Shown piece by piece: positions 1 through 5,277 of a stretch of 14,437 bases of DNA; positions within the stretch are counted from its first letter, which is position 1, and each line of letters opens with the position of its first letter. Below the pieces are notes generated by a model. It saw only the letters and a list, made by a program, of their open reading frames with translations, was not told the origin of the DNA and searched no databases. The DNA lies in the NCBI GenBank assembly GCA_043817715.1, contig JBDRGO010000026.1:1-14437 (forward strand), read 5' to 3'. Origin of the DNA: JAFGBZ01 sp043817715. Lineage in GTDB: Archaea > Iainarchaeota > Iainarchaeia > Iainarchaeales > JAFGBZ01. A program made the position numbers and the translations under genes.

Positions 1-361
1 GAGTAACTACTGGAACTCCGAGTCTTTTTGAGATTAGCGAAAGCAAACAATCTGATTTAGGAATATTTTCTTTCTTGCTTATTTCTTTTGCAGCAGTTAA
101 CTCTTCTCTTAAAGAAAAAACAACCTCAATTTTTCTTTTTTTATTTAAACCAGAAAAAACCTTTGAAAAAATTTGTTCTTCATTTAATTCAAGTTTATGC
201 ATTAATTCATACAAAACAGAAGGAGTTATTAGAACAAAATACCTGCAATTAATCGCTTCTTCAATAAACTTATAAGCAAATTCTCCAATTGGAATTACTC
301 CATCACTTCTAAGCAAATAATAATCCAGAAAAATATTCGTGTCAACTAAAACTTTTTTCAT
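1..361 (-). CDS. PIN-domain (VapC-like) toxin ribonuclease, 3' end beyond window
   Basis: An open frame starts at ATG 361 on the minus strand and leaves the window at its left edge after 120 codons. The protein opens with MKKVLVDTNIFLDYYL, the first strand of a PIN domain with the metal-binding Asp at residue 7 and the usual Asn at 9. Further PIN acidic residues appear as Glu52 (VLYELMHKL) and Asp104 (PKSDCLLSLIS). The strand GVPVVT just before the edge should precede the fourth acidic residue, which lies outside. PIN proteins of this size are usually VapC toxins that cut tRNA or rRNA using Mg2+ or Mn2+. A TATA box about 25 nt upstream implies a leaderless transcript. The RHH gene at 473 is its divergent neighbour and a candidate antitoxin. 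The PIN fold is clear; toxin activity is inferred from the family. Confidence 0.82.
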   Translation of the reverse strand, partial: MKKVLVDTNIFLDYYLLRSDGVIPIGEFAYKFIEEAINCRYFVLITPSVLYELMHKLELNEEQIFSKVFSGLNKKRKIEVVFSLREELTAAKEISKKENIPKSDCLLSLISKRLGVPVVT

Positions 362-382
362 GGAAAAGAAAAAAATTTTCTG

Positions 383-389
383 TTTATAA
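383..389 (-). promoter_or_regulatory. TATA box for the PIN toxin gene
   Basis: On the minus strand this reads TTATAAA, centred about 25 nt before the ATG at 361. That is the archaeal TATA-to-start spacing for a leaderless mRNA. There is no Shine-Dalgarno-like motif before the start, which agrees with this reading. Confidence 0.5.
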
Positions 390-396
390 GTAATTT

Positions 397-437
397 CGGA
401 ACCTCAGTTCCGGTGCGAGATGTCTACATGATGTAGA
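397..437. promoter_or_regulatory. Paired hairpin/palindrome between divergent TA promoters
   Basis: Two perfect inverted repeats lie between the divergent TATA boxes. The first is CGGAAC-CTCA-GTTCCG at 397-412. The second is TCTACAT-G-ATGTAGA at 423-437. They are markedly richer in G and C than the surrounding DNA. The second has the symmetry expected of an operator for a dimeric regulator such as the RHH protein encoded at 473, which is known behaviour for RHH antitoxins. Binding is inferred. Part of this block recurs at 921-941. Confidence 0.45.
408..429 (+). repeat. Bipartite direct repeat, copy 1
   Basis: This copy reads TTCCGGTG, six variable bases, then GTCTACAT. The same two octamers in the same order and orientation recur at 921-941 with a five-base spacer. 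Copy 1 overlaps both palindromes at 397-437. No other copy was seen in the window. Confidence 0.6.
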
Positions 438-440
438 TGG

Positions 441-449
441 TTTTTAAAT
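441..449 (+). promoter_or_regulatory. TATA box for the RHH antitoxin gene
   Basis: The AT-rich element TTTTTAAAT is centred about 27 nt before the ATG at 473, with no ribosome binding site in between. This fits a leaderless archaeal promoter. It lies immediately right of the palindrome at 423-437, so a protein bound there would compete with TBP/TFB. Confidence 0.5.
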
Positions 450-472
450 AATTTTGTATATACATTGTCTTT

Positions 473-751
473 ATGGAAACTGTGTTGGTTAATTTTAGGT
501 TAAGAAAAAACATGTTAAATGAAATGGATTCAGCAATAAAAGAAGGCTTTTATGACACAAGAACTGAATTAGTTAAAAGCTCTGTTAGGAAAGAAATAAG
601 TGAATGCCAGAAAAAGAAATTAATTGCTTCTTTAAGGAAAAGAATGGGCGAAGGAAAAAGATTAGGCATTAAAGAACCTACTGAAGAAGAAGCAGAAAAA
701 ATAAGGGAAAAATCGCTTGAAGAATCATTGAAGAAAAAAGGATTAATATAA
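473..751 (+). CDS. Ribbon-helix-helix antitoxin-like DNA-binding protein
   Basis: A 92-residue basic protein. Residues 2-10 (ETVLVNFRL) form the expected DNA-contacting strand. Helix A follows at about 12-25 (KNMLNEMDSAIKEG), then a turn (FYDTRTE) and helix B at about 28-43 (RTELVKSSVRKEI). This is the RHH/CopG pattern of VapB-type antitoxins. Residues 47-92 are a highly charged Lys/Glu-rich tail of the kind antitoxins use to wrap the toxin. The gene is divergent from the PIN toxin at 1-361, and its last 9 bases overlap, tail to tail, the stop of a broken PIN gene. Which PIN protein was its partner is not decided by the sequence; normal vapBC order (same strand, antitoxin first) is absent. 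Confidence 0.7.
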   Translation: METVLVNFRLRKNMLNEMDSAIKEGFYDTRTELVKSSVRKEISECQKKKLIASLRKRMGEGKRLGIKEPTEEEAEKIREKSLEESLKKKGLI

Positions 752-922
752 TTCTTCTGGTTTAAGTGTTTCACAAAAATCCTGAAGTTCATAAAAATGT
801 TTATCTCTTGAAACCAAACACAAATTATTTTTTCCTGCAATAATTGCAAGTAAAGCATCAGCTAAAAGAAGGTTTTTGTTTTTACTAAAATTTTTTGCTA
901 AAGAATTTGGAAGAGCGGACTT
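743..922 (-). pseudogene. 3' remnant of a second PIN-domain toxin gene
   Basis: Read on the minus strand, this frame encodes 59 residues ending at TAA 745-743. It contains LLLADALLAIIAGKNN, then LCLVSRDKHFYELQDF. These are the C-terminal half of a PIN domain: the third acidic residue sits in LADAL and the fourth in SRDKHF, before the last strand and helix. There is no start codon. The frame reads back into the repeat at 921-941 and meets an in-frame stop inside ribH. The N-terminal half with the first two acidic residues is missing, so the product cannot be an active nuclease. The sequence is not a copy of the PIN gene at 1-361. The break coincides with the edge of the repeat. Confidence 0.72.
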
Positions 923-941
923 CCGGTGTGGGCGTCTACAT
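921..941 (+). repeat. Bipartite direct repeat, copy 2
   Basis: TTCCGGTG, five bases, GTCTACAT: both octamers match copy 1 at 408-429 exactly. On the minus strand the right octamer provides ATG TAG, the last codon and stop of ribH. The left octamer marks the breakpoint of the truncated PIN gene. The inverted arms that flank copy 1 are incomplete here. Confidence 0.6.
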
Positions 942-1367
942 AATTCTTGTTTTGTTTTCTTCTTCTATTTCCTTTAAGTAAAGCATTTTCACTGCTTCAA
1001 CTGCATTCTCTGCAATTGGTTTTGCTCGTTTTACTGCCTGTTCATAAGTCATTCCTGGACCGGAAATTGCTAAACCAATTGGTTTATTGAATTGAAGTGA
1101 TAATTCCTGCAATGTTTTCAAAGTAGTGAAAGCGATTGCTTCATCATGCTTTGTTTCTCCTTTAATTATTGCACCAATAACGATTACTGCATCAATTTCA
1201 GGAGAATTAAATAATGCACTAACAGCTAAAGGAGAATCAAATGCCCCAAAAACCTCAATCACGTTAATTATATTCAATCCAAGTTTTTTTGCTTTTTCTT
1301 TTGCAGCATCCAAACCAATTGAAGTGATTTCTGAATTGAATTTTGCAACAACAATACCTAATTTCAT
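936..1367 (-). CDS. ribH: 6,7-dimethyl-8-ribityllumazine synthase
   Basis: Condenses 5-amino-6-ribitylaminouracil with 3,4-dihydroxy-2-butanone 4-phosphate to give lumazine, the penultimate riboflavin step. At 143 residues it is a normal size. Motifs in order: IVVAKFNSEI at 5-14 (substrate aromatic Phe10), GAFDSP at 41-46 (family GA-[YFW]-E-x-P loop), GAIIKGETKHDE at 65-76 with the catalytic His74, and TYEQAVKRA at 107-115 with the phosphate-side Arg114. The start is ATG 1367, preceded by AAGGTGA at 1372-1378, a strong archaeal ribosome binding site. It is the last gene of the riboflavin series, 103 nt after ribC. Its final Met and stop codon lie inside a repeat (921-941), so the C-terminus may have been altered by that element. 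Assignment is secure. Confidence 0.93.
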   Translation of the reverse strand: MKLGIVVAKFNSEITSIGLDAAKEKAKKLGLNIINVIEVFGAFDSPLAVSALFNSPEIDAVIVIGAIIKGETKHDEAIAFTTLKTLQELSLQFNKPIGLAISGPGMTYEQAVKRAKPIAENAVEAVKMLYLKEIEEENKTRIM

Positions 1368-1470
1368 TTTTTCACCTTAAATTCAATCAATCCATAATAA
1401 TTCAACAAATTAATTGTTTGTTTTTCTAATATTCTTTTTCCTTTTTAATTAATTTCTTTGTTTTCTTTTT

Positions 1471-1947
1471 TTATTCAATTTTTTTAGCATTTTCTTTTCC
1501 TTGTCTTTCTCCTGTTCCTGCTCTTTTGGATAATTCTTCTGGGTTTTTAATCATCCAAATTGCATTAATTGCATGTTTTGAAACTCTATTAAATACAATT
1601 TCTTTTAATTCTTCTTCGTTTGATGCTTCATTTTCAAATACAAATACTCCTAACGCAGGTTTTTTCGCTAATAATTGCGCGAAAATAATTCCCTGCGAAG
1701 CTTCATGTGCGCATTGCGAATCAATTTTTTCTTTTCCCGGCATTCCTAACGCAAGAACAATGTCGCATTTTTTATCTTCAAGAAATATACGCACCTGCAC
1801 AGGCAAATCTTTTATTCCCGGAACAGTTGATTTTTCCAATTCAATTTCCGGCGCTTTTTTCTGAATTGTTTCTTCAGCAATTTTTCCCATATTAATTCTT
1901 GAAAACATTGTGTCAATAATTCCTATTTTGAATTTTTTTGAGTTCAA
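1471..1947 (-). CDS. ribC: Archaeal-type riboflavin synthase
   Basis: Dismutates two 6,7-dimethyl-8-ribityllumazine molecules into riboflavin and 5-amino-6-ribitylaminouracil. The archaeal enzyme is unrelated to bacterial RibE and is distantly related to lumazine synthase. Visible hallmarks are KIGIIDTMFSRINMG (7-21), TVPGIKDLPV (41-50), CDIVLALGMPGK (61-72), CAHEASQG (79-86) and the C-terminal PEELSKRAGTGERQGKE. Length 158 fits the family. The start is a TTG at 1947: it is preceded at 6 nt by AGGTGA (1954-1959), and the frame is closed upstream by a stop within that motif. It lies 42 nt after the kinase gene and 103 nt before ribH on the same strand. Confidence 0.93.
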   Translation of the reverse strand: MNSKKFKIGIIDTMFSRINMGKIAEETIQKKAPEIELEKSTVPGIKDLPVQVRIFLEDKKCDIVLALGMPGKEKIDSQCAHEASQGIIFAQLLAKKPALGVFVFENEASNEEELKEIVFNRVSKHAINAIWMIKNPEELSKRAGTGERQGKENAKKIE

Positions 1948-1989
1948 TTCAATTCACCTAAACATTAATTCAATTCAAAATTCAATTCC

Positions 1990-2658
1990 TTACTCGCCTA
2001 ACATTAATTCAAATTTTACTATTGAATCATTTTTTAATTTTAATTTTTTCCTTAAATCATATGGTGCAATTAATTCAATAATATTTTTTGGTTGATTAGT
2101 TCTTTTAGGAAAAACTATTGCTGCAGGAATTGATTCATTAATTTTTGCTTTAAAGCATTCAATTTCTCCAAAACTTCTTTTCTTTGAAGTGAATGAATTT
2201 ATTTTCAAGGGATTTAATCCAAGCAATGCTGCATTGATTTCATTTTCATTTATTTTTAAATTAAGTGTTCCGCAAAAAGGTTTAAACCCAATTAATTTCT
2301 GTAATTCATTGAAGTATTTCTTTTGACAAACATAATACTTTCCTTCTCCTAATCCTGAAACAAGTTTTCCTGAAAGAATTGAAGGACTAGAAGAAAAAAT
2401 TTTATCTAATTTTGATTTAACTGAAGTAATTAAGTTTGTTCCTTTTTTTGTTACAATTAATTCAATTCCTTTAGGAGAAGAATTTCTTTCAATTAATTTT
2501 TGTTTCTCTAATTCAATTAATTTACGTGAAATTGATTGCTGTGATAAACCAGTTAATTCAGCAATTTTTTTTGTTGAAGAAACAAATGAACCATCCTTTA
2601 TACTTTGTTCTAAAATGAATAATAAAAGAAAAAAATTCTGTGAAATTGATTTATTCAT
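1990..2658 (-). CDS. ribK: CTP-dependent riboflavin kinase with N-terminal winged HTH (RbkR type)
   Basis: Phosphorylates riboflavin to FMN using CTP. Residues 1 to about 90 form a winged helix-turn-helix; the recognition segment is AELTGLSQQSISRKLIELEK (33-52), followed by a wing. Residues 97-222 are the archaeal RibK barrel: GKLVSGLGEGKYYV (97-110), GFKPFCGTLNLKI (124-136), AAIVFPKRT (179-187) and IIELIAPYDLRKKL (193-206). HTH-kinase fusions of this kind (RbkR) are known in Archaea both to make FMN and to repress riboflavin genes. Its place directly before ribC and ribH suits such a role, but no operator was identified. The start is ATG 2658 with no ribosome binding site; an AT-rich stretch about 28 nt upstream could be a TATA box for a leaderless transcript. 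Confidence 0.92.
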   Translation of the reverse strand: MNKSISQNFFLLLFILEQSIKDGSFVSSTKKIAELTGLSQQSISRKLIELEKQKLIERNSSPKGIELIVTKKGTNLITSVKSKLDKIFSSSPSILSGKLVSGLGEGKYYVCQKKYFNELQKLIGFKPFCGTLNLKINENEINAALLGLNPLKINSFTSKKRSFGEIECFKAKINESIPAAIVFPKRTNQPKNIIELIAPYDLRKKLKLKNDSIVKFELMLGE

Positions 2659-2702
2659 AATAACTCAAATATGAAGAATTACTTAAAAAAGGGTTGGGAA
2701 GA

Positions 2703-3628
2703 TTATACTCTTTTAGTTTTAGATAATTTTGTTGAATGTATTTTTCCCCACGAATCGGCATTAGACTGCATTAAGCTATCAGCTCTTCCTTTTGCATTTC
2801 TTCTTAACCTAGAATGGGTTCTTAATATCCGCACCACTCTTAAAGGGCCTAATTTAATTAATGCTTCTGGAATTACTGTTATTGCTTTAGCTATTTTTAT
2901 TCGGTCTCTTTTTAGAAGAAAATTCTCGTATTCAGGATTTTGCCTAAGCAAACGTTTTGAAACTTCATGTCTTACTAAAAAATTCTCAAGTCCTTCTTCA
3001 TCAGGAAATCTTCCAACTACAACCGCATCTTGAACTATTTTTATTTTTTTTGCAAATAGCATCTGAAGAAAATAATCTTCCAAGATTCTTGGATCAGAAG
3101 GCAACTGCACTTTTGAAGCAGTGTTCCTGCGGATTGCATAAAGTTTTCCATCAAGATAATGCGCTCCAGTTTCTCTTAAAAATCTTAATAATGCAACAGC
3201 ATCTTTATAATATTTAGATCTTTTTTTTACATACTGTGCTGAATAATTAACTTGTGCTCCGGCAATTTCCAACTTTTTTTCTTTTTGTAAAACTGCATTT
3301 AATCTTTCAAATGCGGTTCTTTTCACTAATACATCTGCATCAGCAAAAAATAAATTTTCTGCTTTTGGATTAGATGCTTGGACAATTTTTTTCCATGCAA
3401 GATTTTTTCCTTTTTTTTAGGAATTTCAATTAATTTTATTTCAAGATGTTCTTTCTGAATTTCTCTTACAATTTCTGCAGTTCTATCAGTACACCCATTT
3501 GCACAAACAATTATTTCTCTTCTTCCTTTATGGTTTTTCCATGCGGTTGACCCAAAAACAGAATTAAGCATTTTTGCAATTGATTCTTCTTCATTAAAAG
3601 CACAAACACCTAAACTGAAGAAATTCAT
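2703..3628 (-). CDS. Family 2 glycosyltransferase, interrupted by a one-base frameshift
   Basis: Two overlapping frames make one GT2 protein. The 5' frame (ATG 3628, closing at 3326) carries the nucleotide-sugar-binding start: SLGVCAFNEEESIAKML (5-21) and EIIVCANGCTDRTAEIV (38-54). After residue 73 it degenerates. In the -1 frame the sequence continues GKNLAWKKIVQASNP and then LFFADADVLV, containing the metal-binding DAD (joined residues 97-99). That frame runs open to TAA at 2703. The joined product is 308 residues, normal for the family. The switch lies at an A8 run (minus strand 3418-3411) within A AAA AAG. The second frame on its own would start at a GTG after the DAD motif, so neither piece alone should be active. 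Cause: mutation, assembly indel, or ribosomal/transcriptional slippage. Donor and acceptor are unknown. It lies downstream of the mscS terminator and 44 nt before ribK. Confidence 0.8.
3410..3418 (-). other. A8 homopolymer / A AAA AAG slippery site in the glycosyltransferase
   Basis: On the minus strand the codons read CCT AAA AAA AAG GA. The heptamer A AAA AAG (3416-3410) is in the right phase for tandem -1 slippage, which would restore the GT2 reading frame as P-K-K-K-G-K-N-L. A weak stem (GCATGGA 3398-3392 with TCCAAGC 3382-3376, one mismatch) starts 11 nt downstream. One extra A would also restore the frame. Confidence 0.55.
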
Positions 3629-3640
3629 ACAAATAATAAG

Positions 3641-3688
3641 TTAAGAAAAAAAGAAAAAGGCAAAGGAAAAATGAGTTTTCATTTTTCC
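3641..3688 (-). terminator. Terminator after mscS
   Basis: A perfect 10-bp inverted repeat with a 4-nt loop (GGAAAAATGA / TCATTTTTCC) spans 3665-3688. It begins 11 nt after the mscS stop codon. In the minus-strand direction it is followed by TTTGCC and then a T-rich stretch of about 15 bases. T-tracts are the core archaeal termination signal; the hairpin strengthens the call. It separates mscS from the glycosyltransferase-riboflavin genes. Confidence 0.65.
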
Positions 3689-3699
3689 AAATGAATTAA

Positions 3700-4797
3700 T
3701 CACTTTTCCAAATAAACCGTCTGTGTTGGATAAGCAAATTCCAGTTTTTCTTTTTCAAATAAATCCATTATCCTGAAATTCACTGCGTCCTTTACTTCAA
3801 GAAATCCTTTTTTCGGGTCCAGATAATAAATCACTATTAAATCCAGTGAACTTGAACCAAAGTTATCAAAAATTACTTTTGTTTCTTCAGGAAAAGTTCC
3901 TTCAATTTCTGAAACCGCTTTTTTCACCAGTTCTTTTGCTTTTTCCATTTTCTTTTTCGGGGTTGAATAAACCAGATTTAAAGTGAATTTAACCCTGCGT
4001 TTTTTTGCTTTTTCCACATTAGTAATTATTTCTTTTGAAACAATTGAATTTGGAACAGAAATATAGTAATTATCAAAATCCTGCAAACGGGTTGTGCGCA
4101 AACCAACCTGCATTACTGTTGCATCCAAATCCCTGAATTTAACTCTGTCTCCTACAGTAAAAGGCTTGTCAACAAAAATTGCTATTCCTCCGAAAACATT
4201 TGAAATTGTTTCCTGCGCCGCAAAAGCAACAGCCAATCCTCCGATTCCCAGCCCGGCAATCAAGGCAGTTACATCATAGCCGAAATTCTGAAGTGATAAA
4301 ATTAATGCAATTGCAATAATTGCAACTTTAACTGATTTTGACAAAACCGGAATTAACTGGTCATCTAATTTTGAATGAGTTTTTTCAGTCAACGGCTTCA
4401 GATAATGCTCAATAAGTACATTAAGCAAACGAATTGCAAACCATGCAACTATTATCACAATAAGCATTCCGATTAATCTGTCAAAAAACCATGCAAATTC
4501 ATTGTTTGCGAGCTGAAAATGAAACCCAATAAATAATCCAATTATTACAATAAGCAGAACCAATGGCTCTTCAATTATGTCAATTAAAATATCATCCAAT
4601 TCTGTTTTAGTTTTTTCAGTTAATTTACGCATATGATTTTTCATTAAATAATAAACTATTTTTCCAAGCAAGGCAAAAAGAATCAGTATGCCAAAAAATA
4701 TTATGTACTGCTCTACTGTTGAGCCGAAATAAGTTCCTGGAAACATTGTGTTAACTGATGCCTTAAATGAATCAATTAATCCATCAACTGCTTCCAT
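3700..4797 (-). CDS. mscS: MscS-family small-conductance mechanosensitive channel
   Basis: A membrane channel that opens under membrane tension to release solutes on osmotic downshock. From the ATG at 4797 it has 365 residues. Four hydrophobic helices lie near 30-52, 78-96, 105-129 and 154-171. The pore helix follows at about 177-209, GLGIGGLAVAFAAQETISNV leading to FGGIAIFVDKPFTVGDRV, the family signature. The rest is the cytoplasmic beta and alpha/beta vestibule (VPNSIVSKEIITN near 248-260). With five helices it is longer than the three-helix E. coli MscS. The cytoplasmic loops LTEKTKTELDD (59-69) and LTEKTHSKLDD (136-146) repeat each other. An in-frame GTG sits at 4800, but ATG 4797 is better placed 7 nt after GGTG (4805-4808). 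A TATA-like element at 4866-4873 would give a leader of about 45 nt. Confidence 0.93.
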   Translation of the reverse strand: MEAVDGLIDSFKASVNTMFPGTYFGSTVEQYIIFFGILILFALLGKIVYYLMKNHMRKLTEKTKTELDDILIDIIEEPLVLLIVIIGLFIGFHFQLANNEFAWFFDRLIGMLIVIIVAWFAIRLLNVLIEHYLKPLTEKTHSKLDDQLIPVLSKSVKVAIIAIALILSLQNFGYDVTALIAGLGIGGLAVAFAAQETISNVFGGIAIFVDKPFTVGDRVKFRDLDATVMQVGLRTTRLQDFDNYYISVPNSIVSKEIITNVEKAKKRRVKFTLNLVYSTPKKKMEKAKELVKKAVSEIEGTFPEETKVIFDNFGSSSLDLIVIYYLDPKKGFLEVKDAVNFRIMDLFEKEKLEFAYPTQTVYLEK

Positions 4798-4865
4798 CAC
4801 AAAACACCAATTAAAAAATAACTAAAGCCAGATTGGCCTGCTGATTAAAAAAGAGCTAAAGTTAG

Positions 4866-4873
4866 ATTTATAA
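4866..4873 (-). promoter_or_regulatory. Possible TATA box for mscS
   Basis: On the minus strand this reads TTATAAAT, about 70 nt before the mscS start, so transcription would begin near 4844 and leave room for the GGTG ribosome binding site. A 13-base direct repeat with two differences (CTAAAGCCAGATT 4822-4834, CTAAAGTTAGATT 4856-4868) spans the predicted start region. Confidence 0.35.
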
Positions 4874-4965
4874 TTGTTTCTTTAGATATTTAACTAATTA
4901 TATTTAGTACTTTAAGCAGGCGGATTGGGTCTTGGGAATTTCAGGGGTTAAAAATCTTTTTGGCG

Positions 4966-4988
4966 TTTAAAAAAAACGTTTATTATAT
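4966..4988 (+). promoter_or_regulatory. Promoter of the RNA polymerase operon
   Basis: Two TATA-like elements, TTTAAAAA at 4966-4973 and TTTATTATAT at 4979-4988, precede rpoH. Using a TATA-to-start distance of about 27 nt, they predict transcription starts near 4997 and 5011. Both starts leave a leader containing GAGG before the GTG at 5034. This is the only promoter-like region needed for the nine tightly spaced genes that follow. Confidence 0.5.
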
Positions 4989-5015
4989 CTCGTTGTATTT
5001 CCCTTTTCAGCTTGC

Positions 5016-5267
5016 ATGCAGAGAGGGTTGGTTGTGGCATTAAAAAGAATTGAAGATCATTTTCTTGTTCCAAAACACGAGCTTGTTCCAGAAGAAAAAA
5101 TTCCTGAATTGCTTGAAATAATCGGCACAGGCATTGATTCTTTGCCAAAAATTGATTATGAAGACCCGATAGTAAAAGAAATCATGGCAAAAAAAGGCGA
5201 TGTAATAAGAATTTCCCGCAAAAGCGCTACTGCCGAAAAAAGTTATTACTTTAGGATAGTTGTTTAA
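5016..5267 (+). CDS. rpoH: DNA-directed RNA polymerase subunit H
   Basis: The archaeal counterpart of the C-terminal domain of eukaryotic RPB5, part of the polymerase lower jaw. The core motifs DHFLVPKHELVPEEKIPELL and DPIVKEIMAKKGDVIRISRKS, ending YYFRIVV, match the family. From the ATG it has 83 residues, a little long. An in-frame GTG at 5034, preceded at 7 nt by GAGG, would give 77 residues and a start closer to known H subunits, so the true start may be 5034. It is the first gene of the operon, 10 nt before rpoB''. Confidence 0.93.
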   Translation: MQRGLVVALKRIEDHFLVPKHELVPEEKIPELLEIIGTGIDSLPKIDYEDPIVKEIMAKKGDVIRISRKSATAEKSYYFRIVV

Positions 5268-5277
5268 GGGTGTTTGA

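Noticed and set aside
75..275. A plus-strand open frame opposite the PIN toxin gene
   Set aside because: The minus strand here encodes a PIN domain with its acidic residues and its own TATA box. The plus frame has no recognisable content.
550..858. A minus-strand open frame of about 100 codons over the RHH gene
   Set aside because: It is antisense to a clear RHH protein. The real minus-strand coding signal (PIN C-terminus) is in another frame at 743-922.
1942..1988. TTCAA-rich run between ribK and ribC as a possible CRISPR or satellite array
   Set aside because: The units are only 5-6 bases, irregular, and partly explained by a short duplication. There are no repeat-spacer features.
2671..3217. 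Plus-strand open frames opposite the glycosyltransferase
   Set aside because: They mirror the GT2 coding strand and have no family features or plausible promoter.
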